NCBI RefSeq assembly: GCF_007992095.1
Contig: NZ_BJZP01000002.1
Coordinates: 248,001 to 312,000 of the forward strand
Direction: 5' to 3'
Length of the DNA stretch: 64,000 nt
Origin: Paenirhizobium naphthalenivorans
GTDB taxonomy: Bacteria > Pseudomonadota > Alphaproteobacteria > Rhizobiales > Rhizobiaceae
A model generated the notes under the pieces. It was not told where the DNA came from. It did no database searches and saw nothing but the letters and a program-made list of their open reading frames with translations. The position numbers were made by a program, and so were the translations under genes. Positions 1 through 8,097 of this stretch are shown here, piece by piece (within the stretch, counting starts at the first letter, position 1; each line of letters opens with the position of its first letter).

Positions 1-179
1 CCGACGAAGTCCGGCGGCACTGGATGGACGGCGGAGACACCTTGCGTGTTCTGGGCGGTCAATGCCGTCAGCGCTGCCATGCCGTAGACACCGCGCGCGG
101 CGAAGGCCTTGAGATCGGCCTGGATGCCGGCACCGCCCGAGGGATCGGAACCGGCGATCGATAAAACGTTACGAATCAT
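1..179 (-). CDS. thiD: ThiD, HMP/HMP-phosphate kinase (N-terminal part only)
   Basis: Partial gene that runs off the left edge; 59 codons are visible. ThiD phosphorylates hydroxymethylpyrimidine (HMP) and HMP-phosphate with ATP in the cytoplasm, giving the pyrimidine diphosphate used by ThiE. The visible start reads [20 protein letters not shown], and the [16 protein letters not shown] stretch (about residues 7-22) is the ThiD family signature. The ATG overlaps the thiE TGA by one base pair step (ATGA), so the two are translationally coupled in a thiM-thiE-thiD operon. The frame is open to the window edge. Kinase assignment is firm; the rest of the protein is not in this window. Confidence 0.93.
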   Translation of the reverse strand, partial: MIRNVLSIAGSDPSGGAGIQADLKAFAARGVYGMAALTALTAQNTQGVSAVHPVPPDFV

Positions 180-811
180 GATCTGGCCTTTCGGATGGCT
201 TGGGAGAGTTTCAAGGCGGCGGTGCGCGGATCGGGCTGGCCGCATATGGCCGAAACGACGGCGAGACCTGCGGCGCCCGCAGCGAGGCTTGTCGCGACAT
301 GCTCGACCTTAAGGCCGCCAATGGCGACTGCCGGCAACGACGTCGCCGCGATCAGGCGGGCAAGGCCATCCATGCCGATAGGCGGCTTGTGGCCGGGTTT
401 GGTGGCCGTGGTGAAAACGGGTCCGGCTCCGACATAATCAACCATCGCCGGATCGACACGCGCCGCCAGCGCCTCTGTTTCCACCGAAAGTCCGAGGATC
501 ATGTCCGGCCCGATCAACTGACGGGCCGTCTGCACCTCCATATCGTCCTGCCCGACATGCAGGCCATCCGCGCCGATCGCGACCGCCGCCTCGACGTCAT
601 CATTGACGATCAGTGACACACCACTGTCGGCCAGTGCCGCCTTCAGCGCTCTGCCCGTCTCAATCATCTGCGCCGGCGAAGCACCTTTGTCGCGCAACTG
701 CACCATAGTTACGCCCCCGGCGACAGCCAGCCGCGCGGTTTCGACCATGCCGAGCGGCCGGCAAAGCGCTGGATCAAGCACCAGATAGAGGGAAAGGTCG
801 AACCTTTTCAC
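176..811 (-). CDS. thiE: Thiamine phosphate synthase ThiE
   Basis: Cytoplasmic enzyme joining HMP-diphosphate to thiazole phosphate to make thiamine phosphate, releasing pyrophosphate. The 211-residue length is normal. Family motifs seen in order: VQLRDKG (37-43), VNDD (69-72), GLHVGQDD (83-90), [13 protein letters not shown] (128-140, diphosphate loop) and AIGG (163-166), as expected of this TIM-barrel fold. It lies between thiM and thiD; its start overlaps the thiM stop by four bases and its stop overlaps the thiD start, so all three should be co-translated. Control is by the TPP riboswitch ahead of thiM. Confidence 0.96.
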   Translation of the reverse strand: MKRFDLSLYLVLDPALCRPLGMVETARLAVAGGVTMVQLRDKGASPAQMIETGRALKAALADSGVSLIVNDDVEAAVAIGADGLHVGQDDMEVQTARQLIGPDMILGLSVETEALAARVDPAMVDYVGAGPVFTTATKPGHKPPIGMDGLARLIAATSLPAVAIGGLKVEHVATSLAAGAAGLAVVSAICGQPDPRTAALKLSQAIRKARS

Positions 812-1611
812 AGCCGCACCACCCGCGCGAGCTTGTCGAGCATGACGCCATCGACCTCGGCCAGCAGATCGAGGAAGCCGACAGCAAAGCTGCCCGGTCC
901 CGGCGACTGTTTTCCAGCTTGCTCACCGGCCACGGCGAAATGGGTGAGTGCCGCCACCGTCGCACCGAACGGATCTTGCGGGCGGATCGCTGCATAGGCG
1001 CCGACAAGGCAGGTCAGCGAGCAACCCAAAGCCGTCACTTTGGGCATCAGCGGCGAACCGCCTTCGATGCGAGTGGCGCGGTTGCCATCGGTGACGAGAT
1101 CGGTCGCGCCGGTGACGGCGACGATGCAGCGCTGCTTATGCGCCAGCCATCGTGCTGCCTCCTCCGCCTGCTCCACCGGATCGCGGCTGTCGACTCCCCT
1201 GGCACTGCTCACACCACCGGCAAGCGCGATGATCTCCGAAGCGTTGCCGCGCACCACGGTCGGCCCGAGCGCCAGAAGATCAGCCGTCACCTTGCGGCGA
1301 AAGCCGGTGGCGAAATGGGCGACCGGGTCGAGAACCCACGGGCGGCGAGCCGCAACCGCACCACCGATCGCTGCTTTCATCCCGTCGACCCAAGTAGGCG
1401 AGAGCGTGCCGATATTGACGGTCAACGCCCCAGCAAAACCGGCGAATTCGCCTGCTTCCTCTTGGGCGTGCACCATGGCCGGCGAGCCCCCCGCCGCCAG
1501 CAGGACATTGGCGGCGATGTTCATTGCAACGTAGTTAGTGATGCACTGCACAAGCGGCGCGGTGGCACGCATTTCGTCCAGCAGTGTTCCAAATGTCTCG
1601 GCCTTGGTCAT
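808..1611 (-). CDS. thiM: Hydroxyethylthiazole kinase ThiM
   Basis: Phosphorylates 4-methyl-5-hydroxyethylthiazole, the salvage entry point for the thiazole half of thiamine. I place the start at 1611 rather than at the longest frame (1647), because AGGGG sits a few bases before this ATG and the protein then opens MTKAETFG, giving 267 residues, normal for ThiM. Signatures are PLVQCITNYVAMNIAANVLL near the N-terminus, RGNASEI in the middle and a TALGCSLTCLVGAYAA stretch near residue 196 carrying the conserved Gly-Cys of the active site. First gene of a thiMED salvage operon; an operon of this kind is known from Rhizobium leguminosarum. De novo genes such as thiC or thiG are not nearby. Confidence 0.95.
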   Translation of the reverse strand: MTKAETFGTLLDEMRATAPLVQCITNYVAMNIAANVLLAAGGSPAMVHAQEEAGEFAGFAGALTVNIGTLSPTWVDGMKAAIGGAVAARRPWVLDPVAHFATGFRRKVTADLLALGPTVVRGNASEIIALAGGVSSARGVDSRDPVEQAEEAARWLAHKQRCIVAVTGATDLVTDGNRATRIEGGSPLMPKVTALGCSLTCLVGAYAAIRPQDPFGATVAALTHFAVAGEQAGKQSPGPGSFAVGFLDLLAEVDGVMLDKLARVVRL

Positions 1612-1676
1612 CTTGCCCCTTTCAGCGAGGCAAGTGCTGGGGGACAAGTAGCGCGCGAACGGCGAAAAGACCCCGA

Positions 1677-1770
1677 GCGACTCCCTCCGCCAGCATTATC
1701 TGGTTCAGGTTCAAAGGGTGCTTCTCAGCCCATCGTTAGACGAACGCCCCTGTCTCTCAATGCCTCCGTT
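1677..1770 (-). promoter_or_regulatory. TPP riboswitch (THI box) upstream of thiM
   Basis: On the minus strand this leader contains the conserved THI-box blocks in order: CAGGGGCG, then GGCTGAGAA, then ACCCTTTGAACCTGAACC, then AGATAATGCTGGCGGAGGGA. These match the pyrimidine- and pyrophosphate-sensing arms of the TPP aptamer. It lies about 65 bases before the thiM ATG. In proteobacteria such elements usually occlude the ribosome binding site when TPP is bound; I did not trace the expression platform. Boundaries are approximate. Confidence 0.95.
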
Positions 1771-1839
1771 ATAGATGCAGCGCAGCGACCTGTCACCTCC
1801 CCAGCGAACACAACATCGGCCAAGTATTCTCACCCATAA

Positions 1840-2373
1840 CGTGTATCTATTTGCCATCTCGCGCAAAAGAGGCGAATCCGCTACGATAGCCCCGTCCGGG
1901 TGCTCCGCTTCCTGGCAGCACCCTTGATGGAGACGCCTGGCTTGGATCATCGCTTCGTCGACTTGCCGAAGAATAGCCGCGGCCGGACCGCGAAGACCTA
2001 CTTCTACGCCACCAATCGAACAACGGGGAAGCGACAGGTCCTATGGAGTGACTGACTTGAGGTTGTGCCAGAACAACCCGTTGGCTGACTGGAAATTCTC
2101 TGGGGCCCGACGACCAAGAAGCCGGAAACGCTCCGCATTCCCAAAGCCCACACGACGAGCGAGCGATAGCTTGAGATCGTCTTCCTCAATATCGGCCAAG
2201 GCGATGGTGCCGTCTTGATCGCACCGAAGAAGGATCTCGGAGAGTCGACACTCTGCCGGATCCAGTTGATCACTCACTGTTCGCGGTCGGCCAGCGCCGT
2301 TTGCGGTGATCGCCAAAAGCGGCTAGTGCATTGTATTGCCTCGCCTCCCGTCCCGCTGCAAGGAGCCCCGCGA
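1840..2373. other. Gene-poor stretch with possible coding relics
   Basis: No recognisable gene between the TPP riboswitch and the HAD phosphatase. Two weak coding traces are visible. On the plus strand a frame open from 1840 to the stop at 2053-2055 encodes a basic, protein-like tail containing RYDSPVRVLRFLAAP and, after ATG 1927, GLDHRFVDLPKNSRGRTAKT; it has no good start for its full length and could be the C-terminal relic of a lost gene. On the minus strand a 91-codon frame (2041-2316, TTG start, no clear ribosome binding site) has reasonable amino acid composition. Neither matches a family I know. I do not call either as a gene. Confidence 0.4.
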
Positions 2374-3048
2374 TTGACCTCCGCTCAAACCACAGTCTTC
2401 GACAAACGTTATGCCGGTTTCCTGTTCGACATGGACGGAACGCTGCTGAATTCCATCGCCGCCGCCGAGCGGGTCTGGGCAAAATGGGCGGCGCGTCATG
2501 GCCTTGATGTTGAGGCCTTTCTGCCCACCATGCATGGCAAGCGCGGCATCGACACCATTCGCGGACTGGGCCTGCCGGACGTCGACGTGGAAGCCGAAGC
2601 GCTGGTCATCGAACGCGCCGAGATCGAGGATGTCGAGGGCGTGGTGGCCCTGCCCGGCGCGATCGATTTCCTGAACGCGCTCCCGTCCGACCGCTGGTCG
2701 ATCGTCACCTCGGCCCCTGTTGCGTTGGCCCGCGCCCGCATTGAGGCCGCCGGCCTGCCGCAGCCGCCGAAGATCGTCACCGCCGAGGATGTGGTGATCG
2801 GCAAGCCGGATCCCGCGGGCTATCGGCTGGGCGCGCGGCATATCGGCGCTGACCCGGCCCGCTGCCTGGTGTTCGAGGATGTTCTGGCGGGCGTGCGCGC
2901 GGCCGAGGCCGCAGGGGCCGACGTGATGGTGGTCACCGCCACCCATGGCCATACGATGGAGACCCCGCATCCGACGATCGCGTCTTATGAGGGCCTTGGC
3001 GTGCACGTCGATTCGACGGGCCATTTGCAGATCGTCCGGGCGATCTGA
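2374..3048 (+). CDS. HAD-superfamily sugar/polyol phosphatase
   Basis: Cytoplasmic phosphomonoesterase of the HAD superfamily, resembling the glycerol-3-phosphatase and 2-deoxyglucose-6-phosphatase branch; exact substrate unknown. Start set at TTG 2374, which has AAGGAG eight bases upstream and gives 224 residues; the longer frame from 2215 lacks support. Catalytic motif I is FLFDMDGTLLNS with Asp19 and Asp21, motif II is IVTSAP, motif III is the Lys of IGKPDPAGY and motif IV is VFEDVLAG. The cap domain lies between motifs I and II. It stands alone, convergent with prfC. Confidence 0.85.
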   Translation: MTSAQTTVFDKRYAGFLFDMDGTLLNSIAAAERVWAKWAARHGLDVEAFLPTMHGKRGIDTIRGLGLPDVDVEAEALVIERAEIEDVEGVVALPGAIDFLNALPSDRWSIVTSAPVALARARIEAAGLPQPPKIVTAEDVVIGKPDPAGYRLGARHIGADPARCLVFEDVLAGVRAAEAAGADVMVVTATHGHTMETPHPTIASYEGLGVHVDSTGHLQIVRAI

Positions 3049-3143
3049 CCGGCCTTCATCTGCGGCAAAGCACGGGTTCACGCCCGGGCGTCATGCTGCG
3101 GTATATCGAGAGCGGCCAGGACGCCGCCCTGCGGAGCGGACGA

Positions 3144-4727
3144 TCACGCCGCCTTGATGGCGTGATATTCCTTGATCGCGGCCATTTTGATCGCCGGGTA
3201 ACGTTCGCTCTCATAGCGCAGGGAAAAGCCGTCCTGCGCCATGAACACCGGGTCACCGTCGAGGTCTCGGCAGATATCGCCGCGGCGCTGGCTCATGAAT
3301 TTCTCCAGCTCGGCCGGTTGGTCAGCAGAAATCCATCGGCAGACCGAAAAGCGCGACATTTCAAATGAGACCGGCAGACCGTATTCGGCAGAAAGGCGCT
3401 CCTTCAGGACGTCGAGCTGAAGCGCGCCAACCACGCCGACGATCGCAGGAGAACCGTCTTCCGGAGAGAATAGCTGCACGACGCCCTCTTCGGCCATCTG
3501 CTGCAAGGCTTCCTTCAGCTTCTTGGCCTTCATCGCATCCTCAAGTCGCACACGGCGCAGGATTTCCGGCGAAAAATTCGGCACGCCCTGGAAGACCAGA
3601 GGCTCGCCTTCAGTCAACGTATCGCCGATACGGAGCGTGCCATGGTTCGGAATGCCGACCACATCACCGGCAAAGGCCGTGTCGGCCAGCTGGCGTTGCG
3701 AGGCGAAGAAGAACTGCGGCGCCGTTAAACCGATCTGCTTGCCGGTACGGGCAAGGCGGACCTTCATGCCGCGCTCCAGCTTGCCGGAGCAGATGCGGGC
3801 AAAGGCGATGCGGTCGCGATGGTTGGGGTCCATGTTGGCCTGAATCTTGAAAACGAAGGCCGTCATCTTGTCTTCATTGGCATGGACGGTGCGGGTGTCG
3901 GCCACTTGGTCGCGTGGTGGCGGGGCCATATCGCCGAGCGCATTGATCAGATCGCGCACGCCGAAGTTCTTCAGCGCCGAGCCGAAAAAGACCGGAGTCA
4001 TGTGGCCTTCGAGGAAGGATTGGCGGTCAAACGGGCGGCAGGCCTCCTGGGCAAGCTCCAGCTCTTCAATGAAGGCCGCGCGTTCGTTTTCCGGTAGCTT
4101 CTCGGCAACATTGGACGGGCTGTTAACCGGCAGGCCATCGACTTGCTTGTCGGAGCCACGGAAAGTGTTTTCCACCAGGTTGTAAGAGCCACAGAAAGTC
4201 TTCGAACGCCCTACCGGCCAAGTCACCGGGGCAGTATCAAGCGCCAGCTTCTCCTCGACCTCGTCGAGGATCTCGAAGGGGTCACGGCTTTCGCGGTCCA
4301 TCTTGTTGATGAAAGTAATGATCGGAATGTCGCGCATGCGGCAGACTTCGAACAGCTTCAGCGTTCGCGGCTCGATACCCTTAGCGGCATCGATGACCAT
4401 GACCGCCGCATCGACCGCCGTCAGCGTGCGATAGGTATCGTCGGCGAAGTCTTCGTGGCCTGGCGTGTCGAGAATGTTGAAGACATTGCCTTCATATTCG
4501 AAGGTCATCACCGAGGTGACGACGGAGATGCCGCGCTCACGCTCGATCTTCATCCAGTCCGAGCGGGTCTGGATGCGGTCCTTCTTGGCCTTGACCTCAC
4601 CGGCAAGCTGGATGGCGCCGCCGAACAACAGCAGCTTTTCGGTGAGCGTGGTTTTGCCGGCATCCGGGTGCGCGATAATCGCGAAGGTGCGGCGGCGGGA
4701 GACCGCCTCTGCAAGCGTTTCGGCCAT
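3144..4727 (-). CDS. prfC: Peptide chain release factor 3
   Basis: Translational GTPase that removes release factors RF1/RF2 from the ribosome after peptide release. The start at 4727 ([20 protein letters not shown]) gives 527 residues, the usual RF3 length; the 51 extra codons of the longest frame run into the divergent dut promoter region and are rejected. GTPase motifs: G1 HPDAGKT (20-26), G2 [12 protein letters not shown] (65-76), G3 DTPGHEDF (87-94) and G4 NKMD (141-144). EF-Tu-like domain 2 and the RF3 C-terminal domain follow. AGGAT precedes the ATG. Divergent from dut with 85 bases between starts. Confidence 0.96.
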   Translation of the reverse strand: MAETLAEAVSRRRTFAIIAHPDAGKTTLTEKLLLFGGAIQLAGEVKAKKDRIQTRSDWMKIERERGISVVTSVMTFEYEGNVFNILDTPGHEDFADDTYRTLTAVDAAVMVIDAAKGIEPRTLKLFEVCRMRDIPIITFINKMDRESRDPFEILDEVEEKLALDTAPVTWPVGRSKTFCGSYNLVENTFRGSDKQVDGLPVNSPSNVAEKLPENERAAFIEELELAQEACRPFDRQSFLEGHMTPVFFGSALKNFGVRDLINALGDMAPPPRDQVADTRTVHANEDKMTAFVFKIQANMDPNHRDRIAFARICSGKLERGMKVRLARTGKQIGLTAPQFFFASQRQLADTAFAGDVVGIPNHGTLRIGDTLTEGEPLVFQGVPNFSPEILRRVRLEDAMKAKKLKEALQQMAEEGVVQLFSPEDGSPAIVGVVGALQLDVLKERLSAEYGLPVSFEMSRFSVCRWISADQPAELEKFMSQRRGDICRDLDGDPVFMAQDGFSLRYESERYPAIKMAAIKEYHAIKAA

Positions 4728-4812
4728 GAAGAGAAATCCTTTTGTTGGGCGGTTATCTAGCGACTTGGGGTCGAATATGCAATTGGGAAGAGGAACGCTC
4801 CCGGAAGGAAGG

Positions 4813-5286
4813 ATGACCGCCATGCGAGATGTTCTCGGCCCCATGCTCAATCTCGTTCGCCTGCCACACGGCGACGGCATCCCCCTGCCAGCTTACGAGA
4901 CCAAGGGCGCCGCCGGCATGGACCTGCGGGCCGCCGTCGCCGAAGGCGAGCCACTCGTGCTTTCGCCGGGCGACAGAACGCTGGTGCCGACCGGCTTCGT
5001 CTTCGAGATCCCGGAAGGCTTCGAGGCGCAGATTCGGCCCCGCTCCGGCCTCGCCTTCAAGAACGGCGTCACCTGCCTCAACACGCCGGGCACGATCGAC
5101 AGCGACTATCGCGGCGAGGTGAAGGTGCTGCTTGTCAATCTCGGGCACGAGCCGTTCGAGATCAGCCGCGGCATGCGGATCGCCCAAATGGTGATCGCGC
5201 CGGTCGTGCAGGCGCGTGTGGCGGAAGTCTCCAATGCCTCGCAAACCACCCGCGGCGCCGGCGGCTTCGGCTCGACGGGGGTCTGA
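4813..5286 (+). CDS. dut: dUTP diphosphatase (dUTPase)
   Basis: Hydrolyses dUTP to dUMP and pyrophosphate, keeping uracil out of DNA and supplying thymidylate synthesis; a homotrimer in this family. The five conserved motifs are all present: [42 protein letters not shown] and the P-loop-like C-terminus [10 protein letters not shown]. Start at ATG 4813 gives 157 residues; ATG 4822 is an equally placed alternative behind the same AAGGAAGG. The longest frame from 4465 is rejected because it lies inside prfC. Translation ends just before a GNAT relic. Confidence 0.95.
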   Translation: MTAMRDVLGPMLNLVRLPHGDGIPLPAYETKGAAGMDLRAAVAEGEPLVLSPGDRTLVPTGFVFEIPEGFEAQIRPRSGLAFKNGVTCLNTPGTIDSDYRGEVKVLLVNLGHEPFEISRGMRIAQMVIAPVVQARVAEVSNASQTTRGAGGFGSTGV

Positions 5287-5288
5287 CC

Positions 5289-5384
5289 GTGAAGGGAAAG
5301 CTGACCTTCCGGCAGGACTATTTCGACGATCCGGTCGGTTGGGCAGCCGCCAAAACTGTGTTCCTCGACATCTTCGGGATCTAG
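5289..5384 (+). pseudogene. N-terminal relic of a GNAT acetyltransferase
   Basis: Two bases after the dut stop a GTG opens a 31-codon frame with TFRQDYFDDPVGWAAAKTVF followed by LDIFGI and a TAG. The RQDYFDDPxxWxA...DIFG pattern is the usual start of a GNAT-family acetyltransferase group common in rhizobia. No further acetyltransferase sequence follows; the next frame-continuing bases contain more stops. I read it as the decayed 5' end of a gene that once followed dut. Family recall is from memory, so moderate confidence. Confidence 0.5.
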
Positions 5385-5486
5385 TTGATCATCGAGGCCT
5401 TGGTCTAGGCCCTGTCGACACTCCGTTCCAGAATCCGGTCGAGATCAGTCATGCAGCGTGCGCCAGGCGGCCGATGTTCTGAAACC

Positions 5487-6119
5487 CTATCGCTGGGCTT
5501 CGGTCGCCATGCGAGCGGCAAGCCCGACGAGAACCGTGCCCATCAGCCAGCGCTGCACCACCATCCAGAAGGGCCGCCTGGCGAGGAAAAGCGCTATCGA
5601 GCCGGCCATCAGCGCGATCATTGCATTGACCGCGAGGCTGATGGCTATCTGGCTGCCGCCAAGCACCACCGATTGCAGGAGCACGCTGCCCAACGCCGGA
5701 TCGACGAACTGCGGCAGCAGGGAGAGATAGAGAACAGCGGCCTTGGGGTTCAGCAGGTTGGTGACCAGCCCCATCATGAAGAGCTTGCGCGGGCTGTCGT
5801 TCGGCAGGTCGCGCACCTGAAATGGCGAGCGACCGCCTGGCCGGATGGCCTGCCAGGCAAGCCAGAGCAGATAGGCGGCGCCGGCGAACTTCAGCGCGTC
5901 ATAGGCAAAGGGCACGGCCATGACCAGCACGGTGATGCCGAGCGCCGACATCAGCATGTAGAAGACAAAGCCGAGCGCCACGCCGCCGAGCGAAACAAGA
6001 CCGGCGACCGGCCCCTGGCAGATGGAGCGTGACACGAGATAGATCATGTTCGGCCCGGGCGTCAGCACCATGCCGAGGCAGATGAGGGCGAAGGCGATCA
6101 AGGATGAGGAAGAAGGCAT
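5487..6119 (-). CDS. LysE/RhtB family amino acid exporter
   Basis: Inner-membrane translocator of 210 residues with six predicted helices, of the family that exports amino acids such as lysine, homoserine or threonine; substrate not predictable. The family signature is the N-terminal helix GMVLTPGPNMIYLVSRSICQ, with the PGPN motif, and the NLLNPKAAVLYLSLLPQF segment after the loop. It is transcribed away from a second LysE-type gene, with 132 bases between their starts. The two proteins are different enough to be independent family members rather than a recent tandem copy. Confidence 0.9.
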   Translation of the reverse strand: MPSSSSLIAFALICLGMVLTPGPNMIYLVSRSICQGPVAGLVSLGGVALGFVFYMLMSALGITVLVMAVPFAYDALKFAGAAYLLWLAWQAIRPGGRSPFQVRDLPNDSPRKLFMMGLVTNLLNPKAAVLYLSLLPQFVDPALGSVLLQSVVLGGSQIAISLAVNAMIALMAGSIALFLARRPFWMVVQRWLMGTVLVGLAARMATEAQR

Positions 6120-6251
6120 GGGGCGAGGCCCTTGGCTGGCATTTCTCGCGAACGTGCTAAACCGAGCCGCCCTGCCGCAGCAACGCCGTTCTTGTCACCA
6201 TTGCAAGTTCGGCGGCGGCGCGCTAGCAATCAGCCGTTCACGGAGGATCTC

Positions 6252-6866
6252 ATGACACCGGCCACGCTTCTCGCCTACAGTGGTGCACTTTTCGTCGCTG
6301 CCGTCATTCCCGGCCCCGGCATGACCGCGATCGTGGCACGCGCGCTGGGATCGGGTTTTCGCCCGACCTTCTTTATGGGGCTCGGCCTTATCCTCGGCGA
6401 CCTCTGCTATCTGACCGCCGTCATCTTCGGCCTGGCGTTGGTGGCGCAGACGTTGACCACGCCCTTCGCGATCATCAAATACCTAGGCGTGCTCTATCTC
6501 GTCTACATCGCTTGGAAGCTCTGGACGACCGGACTGATCGCGCAGAATATCGAGGCCAAGCGCTCGACACATGTCGGGCTCTCCTTCCTCTCCGGCCTGC
6601 TCGTCACGCTCGGCAATCCGAAGACCATGCTGTTCTATGTCGCATTGGTTCCGACACTGATCCCGCTGGAGGCCATCGGGGCGAAGGACTATGCCGCCCT
6701 CGTCGGCATTACCTTCGTCATGCTGCTCGCCGTGCTCGTCCCCTATATCCTGCTGGCCTCACAGGCGCGGACACTGCTGAAGAAACCCAATTCACTAAAA
6801 ACACTCAACCGTTCGGCGGCGACCGTTCTCGCCGGCACGGCAGCCTATATCGCCGCGCGCGCCTGA
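6252..6866 (+). CDS. LysE/RhtB family amino acid exporter
   Basis: Second exporter of the LysE family, 204 residues, inner membrane. Start at ATG 6252 is supported by GGAGGA seven bases upstream; the longer frame from 6132 overlaps the divergent neighbour's promoter region. Features: VIPGPGMTAIVARALG in helix 1, where the usual PGPN is PGPG, and LVTLGNPKTMLFYVALVPTL matching the conserved GNPK segment. Six hydrophobic helices. No LysG-type regulator is adjacent. Substrate unknown. Confidence 0.9.
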   Translation: MTPATLLAYSGALFVAAVIPGPGMTAIVARALGSGFRPTFFMGLGLILGDLCYLTAVIFGLALVAQTLTTPFAIIKYLGVLYLVYIAWKLWTTGLIAQNIEAKRSTHVGLSFLSGLLVTLGNPKTMLFYVALVPTLIPLEAIGAKDYAALVGITFVMLLAVLVPYILLASQARTLLKKPNSLKTLNRSAATVLAGTAAYIAARA

Positions 6867-6999
6867 ATAAAATTTCGCGACCCGCGTCGCGAAGCGTGTG
6901 ATTTTTCTAATCATTCGCGAACGTCTAGGCGAAGGGTTCTGGATAGCTTCAGGCTTTCGCCCTACTGTGTCGCCAAAGCATACCCAAAGGGAGATCACC

Positions 7000-7968
7000 A
7001 TGTCCGATATGAAGAAACCGGGCCGCGGCCGCGTCTATGCCTCAATCACCGAGACGATCGGCGATACGCCGATCGTGCGCCTTGACAAGCTGGCGAAAGA
7101 AAAGGGCGTGAAAGCCAATCTTCTCGCCAAGCTCGAGTTCTTCAATCCGATTGCCTCAGTCAAGGACCGCATCGGCGTAGCCATGATCGAGAGCCTGGAA
7201 GCTCAGGGCAAGATCACCCCCGGCAAGACCACGCTGATCGAACCGACCTCCGGCAATACCGGCATCGCGCTGGCCTTCGCTGCCGCAGCCAAGGGCTACA
7301 AGCTGATCCTCACCATGCCCGAGACCATGTCGATCGAGCGACGCAAGATGCTCGCCCTGCTCGGCGCCGAACTCGTGCTGACGGAAGGTCCGAAAGGCAT
7401 GAAGGGCGCAATCGCCAAAGCCGAAGAGCTTGCCGCAACCCTTCCTGACGCGATCATTCCGCAGCAGTTCGAAAACCCGGCCAACCCGGAAATCCACCGC
7501 AAGACAACGGCCGAGGAAATCTGGAACGACACCGACGGCGGCGTTGACATCCTGGTGTCTGGCATCGGCACCGGCGGAACGATCACCGGCACCGGCCAAG
7601 TGTTGAAGGCAAAGAAGCCCTCTGTCCAGGTCATCGCCGTGGAGCCAGCCGACAGCCCGGTTCTCTCCGGCGGCAACCCTGGCCCACACAAGATCCAGGG
7701 CATCGGCGCCGGTTTCGCGCCCGGCGTCCTTGACACCAAGGTCTATGACGAGATCGTCACCGTCACCAATGAAGAAGCCTTCGAAAACGCCCGGCTCGTC
7801 GCCCGGCTCGAAGGTGTTCCGGTCGGCATCTCCTCGGGTGCCGCCCTCACCGCTGCCATCAAGGTCGGCCAGCGCGAGGAAAACGCCGGCAAGACCATCG
7901 TTGTCATCATCCCGTCCTTTGCCGAACGCTATCTCTCGACGGCCCTGTTTGACGGCCTCGGCGACTGA
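7000..7968 (+). CDS. cysK: Cysteine synthase A (O-acetylserine sulfhydrylase)
   Basis: PLP enzyme making cysteine from O-acetylserine and sulfide. The start at 7000 ([20 protein letters not shown]) gives 322 residues and has AAAGGGAG upstream. The cofactor lysine is Lys55 in NPIASVKDR; the substrate loop is TSGNTG (83-88); the phosphate-binding glycine loop is [10 protein letters not shown] near 188; the C-terminal catalytic loop carries SSGAA. All diagnostic residues are intact. It is a single transcription unit closed by a strong terminator. Confidence 0.96.
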   Translation: MSDMKKPGRGRVYASITETIGDTPIVRLDKLAKEKGVKANLLAKLEFFNPIASVKDRIGVAMIESLEAQGKITPGKTTLIEPTSGNTGIALAFAAAAKGYKLILTMPETMSIERRKMLALLGAELVLTEGPKGMKGAIAKAEELAATLPDAIIPQQFENPANPEIHRKTTAEEIWNDTDGGVDILVSGIGTGGTITGTGQVLKAKKPSVQVIAVEPADSPVLSGGNPGPHKIQGIGAGFAPGVLDTKVYDEIVTVTNEEAFENARLVARLEGVPVGISSGAALTAAIKVGQREENAGKTIVVIIPSFAERYLSTALFDGLGD

Positions 7969-7995
7969 GCGGAGAACGGCTCGCCTTCGCGTGAA

Positions 7996-8020
7996 GGGGG
8001 GCGAGCCCCCCTTTTCTTTT
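7996..8020 (+). terminator. Rho-independent terminator after cysK
   Basis: Six-pair G/C stem GGGGGG-CGAG-CCCCCC followed by TTTTCTTTT, 28 bases after the cysK stop. Classic intrinsic terminator on the plus strand; it also separates cysK from the convergent comM. Confidence 0.93.
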
Positions 8021-8097
8021 CCAGGTATCTGACGGCTCGCATACCAAGAGGAGCCCCGCTTGGCCGGTATTCATCCACCCGCGCCGACATCAATGCC

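Noticed and set aside
919-1839. 306-codon plus-strand frame crossing thiM and the TPP riboswitch
   Set aside because: It runs through the conserved riboswitch and antisense to thiM.
4728-4880. N-terminal extension of prfC
   Set aside because: The 51 codons overlap dut and its ribosome binding site and do not match the RF3 N-terminus; start set at 4727.
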